A stretch of DNA of 6,299 nucleotides from Candidatus Zhuqueibacterota bacterium 4484_87 (GTDB lineage: Bacteria > Zhuqueibacterota > Zhuqueibacteria > Thermofontimicrobiales > Thermofontimicrobiaceae): positions 1-6,299 of the forward strand of contig NATN01000171.1 in assembly GCA_002085355.1 (NCBI GenBank), in the 5' to 3' direction. The notes beneath the pieces were generated by a model. The model searched no databases, was not told where the DNA came from, and was given only the letters and a program-made list of their open reading frames with translations. The translations under genes were made by a program, and so were the position numbers. Shown here in pieces: positions 1-5,486 of the stretch. How positions within the stretch are numbered: the first letter of the stretch is position 1; the number at the start of each line of letters is the position of its first letter.

Positions 1-2120
1 GAAAAACCTTCCTGAATGGAACTCTTCAAATTCACAATGCCCGCAATGGGCTGAATTTCCTGCATGGCGCGCTGTCCGATTTCTTCGAGTACTTGCATGT
101 TGTCCCCAACTATCCGGACATTAACCGGCTCGCGCTTCATTCCTTCAGTCACTTCGATCTGTCTGACACGAACTTGCGTCCCCGGAATTTCCGTCCACTC
201 GCGACGTATCCCCTCCATGATTGATTCAATTTGCGGATAATATTCCTTTTTCAATTTTATGTTTATCATACCATAGTTTGGTTTGAGCTCGCCTCTCACT
301 GAAGCCACGCCGATTGTTGTGTAAAGCTGGCTGATTTCCTCCCTTTGCGCGAGGTTTTTTTCGACTTTTTTTACCCATAAATCTGTTTTCCCAATTGTCG
401 TCCCTTCGGGGAGGATTAATTCTACACGAAATTCTCCCTGATTAATTGTCGGCATTAATTCCACATCCAGCAGCGGCATCAGCATCATAATGCTGACAAC
501 AAAAATTATGATAGCAGATAAAATCGTCAGCAATCTGTGCCGCAAACTCCATGAAATAACTTTTTGGTACACTTTTAACATCCGCTCAAACAAAGCCTGC
601 CAACCGCGAAGGACAAATCCCATTTTTGACTGACTGATTTCCGGCTTCATCAAACGATAGCTAAGCATGGGAACAATGGTTAACGCGACGATAATTGAAA
701 GCGAAAGAGCAAAAACAATTGTCAGCGCCAACTCTCCTAACAGCACCGCGAATAAGCCCATTAAAAATGCCAGCGGGAAAAACACAACCACCGACGTCAG
801 TGTTGATGCTGTAATCGCAGTGCCGACTTCGCTCGTTGCGTCCACGACAGTTTTCAACCGATCCTGTGAATGATTCTCCCGCAAATGTCTGAAAATATTT
901 TCAATCACCACGACCGAAGAATCGACAATCATACCCACGCCCAATGCCAGGCCGCCAAGGGAGATCGTATTAATCGTCAAGCCAAAAGTATCAATGAGGA
1001 AAAAGGTGGCAATAATGGAAATTGGGATAGAAAGAACGATGATCAGTGTGTTCCGTAAATTTCCCAGAAACAGCAACAGAATGAGAGATGCCAGAATCGC
1101 ACCGATGGCAGCATTTCTGACTACATTGTTAATGCTATTTTTGATAAAGATCGACTGATCTCTGATGATCATCATCTGGATATCATCCGGCAAAGTCTTC
1201 TCAATCTTTTTTAGTTCATCTTTCACCTCATCGCACATGGTAACGGTGTTCCCGCCACTTTTTTCACGAATTGACAAGCCAATTACCGGCTCTCCGTTCA
1301 AGCGAATTATCGTCTCCTGTTCTTTATTTTTCAATTGAACTTTTGCCACATCTTTCAAGCGAATCGGCTTGCCACCGGGCGCAGCGATGATCAGGCTTTC
1401 AATATCATTTATTTCCCGAAATTTTCCCGCGGTACGCACGAAATAATTTTTTCGTCCTGTTTTCAGTTTGCCCGCCGGAATGTCCATATTTTCCGAAGCC
1501 AAAACACCGGAAATTTGACTCAGGCTCAAACCATACGCCGCTAATTTGCCACCATCCACTTCGACGACGATCTCCTGATCATATCCGCCAAAAGCCTGTA
1601 CTGTCGCCACATCTTTCAAATGCAAAAATTTATTTTTCAATTTTGTCTCTACATAATCTCTGAGTTCATTCAAACCGCGCTTATCGGAACGAAAACCCAA
1701 TTCGATGCCGGGGGGTAAGAAATCTTGCACTTGCAACACTTTGGGATCCAGCGCGCCTCGCGGAAATCTGCTTCGCGCCTTGTTTGCCCGTTCCTGCACC
1801 TTAACTTTTGATTCCTCGAAATCGATTCCCCAGCCGAATCGCACATAAACCTGGCACATTCCTTCCATACAGGTTGTTTCAATTTCTTCCACGTCATCGA
1901 TGGTGCTAAATTCTTCTTCTAACGGTTTGGCGATCTGTTCTTCGATCTCCTCCGGGCCTGCGCCAGGGTAAGGCGTCATCACAATCAAGGTCGGCGCCAC
2001 AAATTCAGGCCAAAAAGAAACCGGGATGCGCGGAATGGAAAGGATACCCAGAAAAACGATACTCAGTGTAAAAAGAATTGTGCCCACATTCTTTTTAATG
2101 CTAATTTCTGCCAATTTCAT
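1..2120 (-). CDS. RND-family efflux pump, inner-membrane permease (AcrB/HAE-like), 3' end outside window
   Basis: Proton-driven inner-membrane component of a tripartite efflux pump. The frame is open from ATG (2120-2118) to the left edge: 706 codons of a family that is usually about 1,000-1,050 residues. The start reads MKLAEISIKKNVGTILF, followed by TM1 (about 12-30) and the typical FWPEF...YPGAGPEEIEEQI region (37-63) of the first porter domain. Hydrophobic segments at about 336-352, 356-376, 384-408, 433-458 and 463-485 match TM2-TM6, and 529-549 matches TM7, after which the second periplasmic half begins. The TM4 motif is GMIVDSSVVVIENI (396-409), so only one of the two adjacent acidic residues of AcrB (D407/D408) is present: D400 followed by S401. 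EVGTAITASTLTSVVVFFPL (431-450) is a further RND hallmark. The start lies 1 nt after the adaptor stop codon. Substrate cannot be told; the TM4 motif and lack of metal-site hallmarks favour a drug/hydrophobe pump over a CusA-type metal pump. Confidence 0.95.
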   Translation of the reverse strand, partial: MKLAEISIKKNVGTILFTLSIVFLGILSIPRIPVSFWPEFVAPTLIVMTPYPGAGPEEIEEQIAKPLEEEFSTIDDVEEIETTCMEGMCQVYVRFGWGIDFEESKVKVQERANKARSRFPRGALDPKVLQVQDFLPPGIELGFRSDKRGLNELRDYVETKLKNKFLHLKDVATVQAFGGYDQEIVVEVDGGKLAAYGLSLSQISGVLASENMDIPAGKLKTGRKNYFVRTAGKFREINDIESLIIAAPGGKPIRLKDVAKVQLKNKEQETIIRLNGEPVIGLSIREKSGGNTVTMCDEVKDELKKIEKTLPDDIQMMIIRDQSIFIKNSINNVVRNAAIGAILASLILLLFLGNLRNTLIIVLSIPISIIATFFLIDTFGLTINTISLGGLALGVGMIVDSSVVVIENIFRHLRENHSQDRLKTVVDATSEVGTAITASTLTSVVVFFPLAFLMGLFAVLLGELALTIVFALSLSIIVALTIVPMLSYRLMKPEISQSKMGFVLRGWQALFERMLKVYQKVISWSLRHRLLTILSAIIIFVVSIMMLMPLLDVELMPTINQGEFRVELILPEGTTIGKTDLWVKKVEKNLAQREEISQLYTTIGVASVRGELKPNYGMINIKLKKEYYPQIESIMEGIRREWTEIPGTQVRVRQIEVTEGMKREPVNVRIVGDNMQVLEEIGQRAMQEIQPIAGIVNLKSSIQEGF

Positions 2121-2133
2121 CTTATTTTTCCTC
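2121..2133 (-). promoter_or_regulatory. RBS and 1-nt junction coupling the adaptor and pump genes
   Basis: On the minus strand GAGG (2133-2130) lies inside the last codons of the adaptor gene, 9 nt before the pump ATG at 2120. The adaptor TAA (2124-2122) and the ATG are separated by a single G. This layout supports the chosen pump start and suggests translational coupling, so that adaptor and pump are made together. Confidence 0.7.
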
Positions 2134-3003
2134 GATTATTTTCACCAGAGTTGCGTCGGATAACATATTTTGCCCCATGACCACGATCTGATCACCGGAT
2201 TTCAAATCACCTGTTACCTCCACCATTGAATCCAGAAATTCTCCTGTTTCCACGCTGATCAAACGGGCGCGATTCTGCCGAATTGCATACACGAATCGTT
2301 CGACTCCGCTCTTGATTATTGCATCGAGCGGGACAACTAATCCGCTGCGGGAGCCGACTGTCAATTTCGCGCGGGCAAACATCCCCGGGCGCAATCGTCC
2401 GGCGGAATTATTCACTGCTACTTTGACGGATAACATTCGGGAACGGGAATCTATCACAGGGCTGATTTCCCTGATTTTTCCTGAAAAACTTTCGCCGGGA
2501 AAGGCGTCCAGCAATAGTGTAATTTCCATTCCCTTGCTGATCTCGGAAAAATATCTTTCCGGCACATCAAGCCGAACATCGATTGGATTTAGTTTACTGA
2601 TTTCATAAGCCGGAGTTTGCACGTTCACCCGATCGCCCACATTGACGATGTCGCGAGTGATGACTCCCGAAGTAGTCGCTTTGATTTTCACATTGGCGTA
2701 CTCCATGCCCGGGATATCCTGTTTGACTTCTGCGAGCACCTGATCTTTTTTCACCCGCTCGCCGCTTTTTGCAAATTCTTTCACTACCAGTCCGCCTGCT
2801 TTGGGAAAAATAGTCACTTTATAAAAAGGCACTACTTCGCCTGATACGGTGATGGCCAAATTTATTGTCTGCTCGTTGACAACTTCTACATTCACAGGTA
2901 CAGCTTTTTCAAAGATCTCTTCAGTAGTCTGCTGGTCATTTTTCTTTCCGCAAAAAGAAATCAGCAGCAGTGAAACCAGAAATAAAACTATCAATCTGCG
3001 CAT
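2122..3003 (-). CDS. RND efflux periplasmic adaptor (membrane fusion protein), lipoprotein, lacking the alpha-hairpin
   Basis: Periplasmic adaptor linking the RND pump to the outer-membrane channel; 293 aa, shorter than the usual 350-400. The N-terminus is a hydrophobic signal (about 4-17) followed by Cys18, with the sequence LLISFCGKK; Phe at position -1 of the lipobox is atypical, but the short signal, single Cys and charged linker suggest a lipid-anchored protein. Lipoyl half-motifs are at about 63-93 (AGGLVVKEFAKSGERV) and 106-136 (SGVITRDIVNVGDRV). Only about 12 residues separate them, where AcrA-type adaptors insert a long coiled-coil hairpin. A beta-barrel domain follows (about 140-217, with LRPGMFARAKL at 204-214), then a membrane-proximal domain (about 220-293). 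AAGGAG lies 7 nt before the ATG and fixes the start. It sits between the channel and pump genes. Family assignment is firm; absence of the hairpin is read directly from the translation. Confidence 0.93.
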   Translation of the reverse strand: MRRLIVLFLVSLLLISFCGKKNDQQTTEEIFEKAVPVNVEVVNEQTINLAITVSGEVVPFYKVTIFPKAGGLVVKEFAKSGERVKKDQVLAEVKQDIPGMEYANVKIKATTSGVITRDIVNVGDRVNVQTPAYEISKLNPIDVRLDVPERYFSEISKGMEITLLLDAFPGESFSGKIREISPVIDSRSRMLSVKVAVNNSAGRLRPGMFARAKLTVGSRSGLVVPLDAIIKSGVERFVYAIRQNRARLISVETGEFLDSMVEVTGDLKSGDQIVVMGQNMLSDATLVKIIEEK

Positions 3004-3056
3004 TTATTTTCTCCTTAAATAAGTATCTTTTATTTTCCCAAATCAAATTTAAAAAA

Positions 3057-4385
3057 TCAGTGAAGCGCCACCTCGAACCAGGAAAAATCTTCAGTGGCGC
3101 GACAGATCGCCAGTTTTGCCATGATGTGATTAAAAATCGCCTGCACATGCAGGAGCTCCGCCTGGTTGAGCATTTGCTGAGCATCAAGCACATCCAATGA
3201 CGCCACCAGACCATCGCGATATTGAATTTCCGCGGTTTTTAATGTTTCGCGGGCAAGGCGAATGTTTTCTTTCTGTGCGGCAATTTTTGCTTCTGCTTGT
3301 CGCAAAGCGATAATTGCTTCCTGCATTTGCAATTTTATATTTTCTTTCGCCTCTTTTTCCTGTTCCAAAAGTGCCTCATAATCGAGTCGCGCTTGAGCCA
3401 CTTTTTTGTTTGTGGCAAACCCGTCAAAAAGCGGAAAAGCGAGCTGAACGCCAGCGTTATAATTATCGACAAACTTATCCGGATCCATTGGGTCAAATCC
3501 GTTAGTCACATTGTACCCGGAAAAGAAAAACAAACTCGGCTTATTGCCGCTGTTCGCCAGCCGCATTTGTGACTGTGACATCTGCTGGCGTAATCGCAGC
3601 CCCTCCAAGTCGGATCGGTGCGCCAGCGCTGTTTCTATCAATTTTCCCTCGTCAAAATCCACCGCCTCGTAACGAATGGAATCAGCCAGAACGATCTTTT
3701 CCGCTCCTTTCCCGATAAGTTTGCCCATAAAAATGAGACTCTTCTGCAAATTCCCCCGTGCATCCTGCAATTGAGTCCGGGCATTTTTTAACTGTACTTC
3801 CGCTTGCATCATTTGCAATCGCGGAGCGATCCCGGCGTCAAATTTTTTCTTGCTGACATCAAAATGGTGCTGAGCCCGCTCAACATTTGACTCGTGCAAC
3901 CGAATGACTTCCTCGTTCAATAGCACAGCATAATATCCTTGCAAGACCTGTGCGGTGAGCGAAAGACGTTGCTGATGTTGTTGTAATTGCGAGAGAGAAG
4001 CACCGGCTTGTGCCAGCTCTATCGTGCTGCTCACTCTGCCCCAGGTGAACAACGGTAATTGCAGCTTAAGATCAACAGAGACACGATTGGGCGTACCAAA
4101 TTGGAATTTTTTCGTTTCTCCCGCTCCCATGGGAATGGAAAAAGATGTGATCTTGCCAATTCTGGTGTACATGCTGCTCAGCGTCAAGCTGGGCAGACGT
4201 TGCGCCCTGGATTCCGCCAACGCTGCTTTTGCAGACTGCACTGAATAACCGGACGCTTTCAACAAATGACTTTTTGAAAAAGCCAATTTAAGACAGTCAT
4301 CCAGCCTCAATTTGGCCTGCGCAAAAGCAAACGAGAACGATAACAATAAAACACTAAAAAAAATAATCAACTTCGTTTTTCTCAT
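3057..4385 (-). CDS. TolC-family outer-membrane efflux channel
   Basis: Outer-membrane exit duct of the tripartite pump; 442 aa, a normal length for the outer-membrane efflux protein (OEP) family. Residues 1-23 form a Sec signal peptide (MRKTK, then a hydrophobic core, ending FAFAQ) with no Cys at the cleavage site, so it is not a lipidated OprM-type channel. The family's internal duplication is visible. Repeat 1 starts LRLDDCLKLAF (26-36), with AQRLPSLTLSS (61-71) and then long heptad-like helices rich in Ala, Gln and Leu (about 120-225). Repeat 2 starts near LAHRSDLEGLRLR (254-266), with GNKPSLFFFSGY (280-291), FPLFDGFATNKKVAQAR (317-333) and a second helical stretch to about 430. AGGAGT (4396-4391) lies 5 nt before the ATG. 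It follows the MarR gene after 29 nt and precedes the adaptor by 53 nt on the same strand, so all four genes probably share one transcript. Confidence 0.95.
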   Translation of the reverse strand: MRKTKLIIFFSVLLLSFSFAFAQAKLRLDDCLKLAFSKSHLLKASGYSVQSAKAALAESRAQRLPSLTLSSMYTRIGKITSFSIPMGAGETKKFQFGTPNRVSVDLKLQLPLFTWGRVSSTIELAQAGASLSQLQQHQQRLSLTAQVLQGYYAVLLNEEVIRLHESNVERAQHHFDVSKKKFDAGIAPRLQMMQAEVQLKNARTQLQDARGNLQKSLIFMGKLIGKGAEKIVLADSIRYEAVDFDEGKLIETALAHRSDLEGLRLRQQMSQSQMRLANSGNKPSLFFFSGYNVTNGFDPMDPDKFVDNYNAGVQLAFPLFDGFATNKKVAQARLDYEALLEQEKEAKENIKLQMQEAIIALRQAEAKIAAQKENIRLARETLKTAEIQYRDGLVASLDVLDAQQMLNQAELLHVQAIFNHIMAKLAICRATEDFSWFEVALH

Positions 4386-4414
4386 GGCAAACTCCTGCCG
4401 TTTGTATTTTCTGT

Positions 4415-4876
4415 TCAGGAATTTATTTCTGTAAAATGATATTTTTCCACAATGCGTTGTATCTGCTCAAAAGAATCGACCAGTAATGTTTGATCTTTTT
4501 CATCCAACATTTCCAGAATAGTCCGGTAATATTCCTTGATCCGATCCCCCTGATTTCTGATGAGCTTGACTGCCCGAGGCGTTAAGACAAGGCGCGTCTT
4601 GCGTTTGTCCTGCGGATCATTTTCCCTTTTCAGCATCTGTTGCTGCACCAGGCGATCAATTATTTCACTGGTACTGCTCTGCGCAATATTCAGTTGCTGC
4701 CTCAACTCATTGACGCTCAGCGAGCCAAAATGATGGACCACCATCAACACCCTGAATTGTGCCAGAGAAAAATCTGACACGCGCGACACATCTACTGCCA
4801 TATTGTGGAAAAAATGCATCACTGAAATGAACGACTTGTAAAACCGTTCCATATTTTCATTTATCTTCTTATCCAT
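4415..4876 (-). CDS. MarR-family transcriptional regulator, likely autorepressor of the efflux operon
   Basis: Winged helix-turn-helix DNA-binding protein; 153 aa from the chosen start, typical for MarR. The N-terminal helix (about 5-30) would form the dimer interface with the C-terminal helices (about 100-147). The HTH spans about 38-80: LAQFRVLMVVHHFG, then LSVNELRQQLNIAQSSTSEI with the recognition helix near 65-79. The wing contains DPQDKRKTRLVLTP (87-100), the family's D-x-R...L-x-LT signature. The frame is open further upstream to an ATG at 4969, giving 184 aa, but that extension is translated from the -10 box and the operator repeats. The ATG at 4876 has GGAG exactly 7 nt upstream and lies downstream of the promoter, so it is preferred. 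As the first gene of the efflux operon, next to a double palindrome at its promoter, it is most simply a local repressor relieved by a small molecule; ligand unknown. An activator role is less likely because the operator covers the transcription start. Confidence 0.92.
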   Translation of the reverse strand: MDKKINENMERFYKSFISVMHFFHNMAVDVSRVSDFSLAQFRVLMVVHHFGSLSVNELRQQLNIAQSSTSEIIDRLVQQQMLKRENDPQDKRKTRLVLTPRAVKLIRNQGDRIKEYYRTILEMLDEKDQTLLVDSFEQIQRIVEKYHFTEINS

Positions 4877-4883
4877 TGTCAAA

Positions 4884-4887
4884 CTCC
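4884..4887 (-). promoter_or_regulatory. Shine-Dalgarno that decides the marR start
   Basis: GGAG on the minus strand (4887-4884), with 7 nt to the ATG at 4876-4874. The alternative in-frame ATGs at 4891 and 4969 have no comparable purine-rich site upstream, and the 4969 ATG lies upstream of the promoter itself. Confidence 0.75.
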
Positions 4888-4893
4888 GCATTC

Positions 4894-4923
4894 TATCGGT
4901 TTCCGATATATCGGTTTCCGATA
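4894..4923. promoter_or_regulatory. Tandem palindromic operator, two contiguous 15-bp copies
   Basis: TATCGGTTTCCGATA occurs at 4894-4908 and again, identical and without a gap, at 4909-4923. Each copy is an inverted repeat with arms TATCGG/CCGATA around TTT. The junction CCGATATATCGG (4903-4914) is itself a perfect 12-bp palindrome, so dimers could in principle occupy two registers. The block touches the -10 box of the minus-strand promoter and runs across the expected transcription start (near 4916) into the leader, the position of a classic repressor site. The best candidate protein is the MarR regulator encoded just downstream, since MarR dimers bind inverted repeats of about this size. 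The repeat is seen directly; the binding partner is inferred. Confidence 0.88.
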
Positions 4924-4951
4924 AAATATTAAATTTTTTCTTAATTGTCAA
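4923..4951 (-). promoter_or_regulatory. Sigma70-type promoter of the marR-efflux operon
   Basis: On the minus strand a perfect -35 TTGACA (4951-4946) is followed after exactly 17 nt by TATTTT (4928-4923) as the -10. A run of seven A (minus strand, 4961-4955) just upstream of the -35 may act as an UP-like element. The predicted start is near 4916, inside the tandem operator, giving a leader of about 40 nt. No other promoter was evident within the operon, so this one probably drives all four genes. Confidence 0.75.
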
Positions 4952-5054
4952 GTATTTTTTTGCGGGCACTGAATGTCCCCCAAAATTTCCGAGTACTTCT
5001 TACGCTGAACAATCTTTTTTGACTTCTTTTTTTTGCAGTTCCGAATTTTTATTT
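4952..5054. other. Intergenic stretch upstream of the marR promoter, no gene seen
   Basis: There is no plausible coding frame. It contains T-runs on the plus strand at 4955-4961, 5015-5020 and 5027-5034. The last two have centres about 13 bp apart and could add some DNA bending upstream of the promoter, though this is weak evidence. Nothing else recognisable is seen. Confidence 0.5.
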
Positions 5055-5120
5055 CGCTCCTTCAGAGCCCATTATGTGTGTTCCATAAAGGGAACGTATT
5101 CCGATTTTTCTTGTCTGATT

Positions 5121-5139
5121 CATGGGGCGTTGCCCCATG
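5121..5139. repeat. Perfect 8-bp palindrome with 3-nt loop
   Basis: CATGGGGC (5121-5128), loop GTT, GCCCCATG (5132-5139). This is the strongest single hairpin in the window and the left flank of the structured core. Confidence 0.8.
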
Positions 5140-5192
5140 CTAATTTATGACGCCCTTTCAGGGCTTACGCCAACGGCGTAACATAATTTAGC
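5139..5192. repeat. Nested fold: linker stem enclosing two hairpins
   Basis: GCTAATTTATG (5139-5149) can pair with CATAATTTAGC (5182-5192) at 10 of 11 positions; the only mismatch is 5144/5187. Inside this stem lie two independent hairpins: GCCCT-TTC-AGGGC (5152-5164) and TTACGCC-AAC-GGCGTAA (5165-5181). An alternative pairing of ACGCC (5150-5154) with GGCGT (5175-5179) would extend the outer stem instead. The base pairing is read directly; whether it forms in DNA or RNA is unknown. Confidence 0.6.
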
Positions 5193-5210
5193 CGAGGGAA
5201 ACACCCTCGG
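5192..5210. repeat. 7-bp palindrome with 5-nt loop
   Basis: CCGAGGG (5192-5198), loop AAACA, CCCTCGG (5204-5210). It forms the right flank of the structured core. It is followed by TTTAAGAG, which is too short a T-run for a convincing plus-strand terminator. Confidence 0.75.
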
Positions 5211-5250
5211 TTTAAGAGACACACCGCAGAAAACTAAGCGCTGAAGGCGT

Positions 5251-5385
5251 GAGATAATAAAAAGGAAAGTCCTTTATTACATCATGTACATCTTATTTAT
5301 CCTGCCAAAATAGATTTTCCATACAAATCGCCATAGAGCCGAAAGAATCAACCTCCTGGCAAACAGGAAATTTTTCAAATTTAAT
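5251..5385. other. AT-rich intergenic stretch, no gene supported
   Basis: A minus-strand open frame of 64 codons crosses this area (5277-5471), but it has no family resemblance and no supported start, and it would run through the plus-strand promoter; it is not accepted as a gene. Two small hairpins are present (AAAGGA/TCCTTT at 5261-5275 and TCCTG/CAGGA at 5354-5368), neither compelling as a regulatory element. No riboswitch-like conserved elements were recognised. Confidence 0.5.
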
Positions 5386-5414
5386 TTGACATTTATCCCT
5401 AAAAATCTTATCTT
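5386..5414 (+). promoter_or_regulatory. Sigma70-type promoter of the methionine synthase-like gene
   Basis: A perfect -35 TTGACA (5386-5391), a 17-nt spacer and a -10 TATCTT (5409-5414). The predicted start is near 5421, giving a leader of about 65 nt. The design is nearly the same as that of the efflux promoter (TTGACA, 17 nt, TATTTT), but no operator-like palindrome overlaps it. Confidence 0.7.
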
Positions 5415-5477
5415 AATTTTGAGCTTAAATGCAAAACTACATATCATGGACATTGAACTATAAACTACCAATTCTAC

Positions 5478-5482
5478 GGAGA
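5478..5482 (+). promoter_or_regulatory. RBS of the methionine synthase-like gene
   Basis: GGAGA, with 4 nt to the ATG at 5487 (5 nt counted from GGAG). This spacing is slightly short but supports the start, which also places the conserved VGSYP motif at its usual distance from the N-terminus. Confidence 0.6.
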
Positions 5483-5486
5483 AAAT

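Larger units (their letters stand above)
5055..5250. repeat. REP/REPIN-like cluster of short palindromes
   Basis: At least six short inverted repeats are packed into about 195 bases with no coding frame. They are GCTC/GAGC (5056-5068), GTTCC/GGAAC (5080-5095), CATGGGGC/GCCCCATG (5121-5139), GCCCT/AGGGC (5152-5164), TTACGCC/GGCGTAA (5165-5181) and CCGAGGG/CCCTCGG (5192-5210). Three units share a core close to GC-CTGAA-G-CG: minus strand 5070-5055, minus strand 5166-5151, and plus strand 5236-5250. The outer two are therefore in opposite orientation. Dense, imperfect GC-rich palindromes between genes, in paired inverted orientation, are the hallmark of REP/REPIN elements spread by Y1 (TnpA_REP) transposases. 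No such transposase gene is present here, and other copies cannot be seen from one window. No run of T follows the hairpins, so they do not look like ordinary terminators. Confidence 0.65.

Noticed and set aside
667..1058. Two plus-strand open frames of 68 and 62 codons
   Set aside because: They lie entirely antisense to the RND pump gene, whose translation matches its family throughout; they are shadows.
2312..2844. Plus-strand open frames of 98 and 75 codons
   Set aside because: Antisense to the adaptor gene, with no recognisable domain.
5099..5106. CCGAT half-site resembling the efflux operator
   Set aside because: A lone half-site without its partner arm, far from any promoter element; expected by chance.
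5055..5250. CRISPR array as an explanation of the repeated palindromes
   Set aside because: The repeats are unequal, differ in sequence and orientation, and lack regular spacers; no cas gene is present.
5261..5275. AAAGGA-AAG-TCCTTT hairpin as a terminator
   Set aside because: Weak AT-rich stem without a following T-run, and no gene ends near it.
5354..5375. Possible intrinsic terminator (TCCTG/CAGGA hairpin, then a T-run)
   Set aside because: The stem is only 5 bp with an AA gap before five T, and there is no plus-strand gene upstream in the window to terminate; likely chance.
5277..5471. Minus-strand open frame of 64 codons between the palindrome cluster and the metE-like gene
   Set aside because: Composition is that of translated AT-rich DNA, with no family resemblance and no supported start, and it overlaps a well-formed plus-strand promoter.
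5415..5486. SAM or cobalamin riboswitch in the leader of the methionine synthase-like gene
   Set aside because: The leader is too short, and none of the conserved elements of these riboswitches could be recognised.
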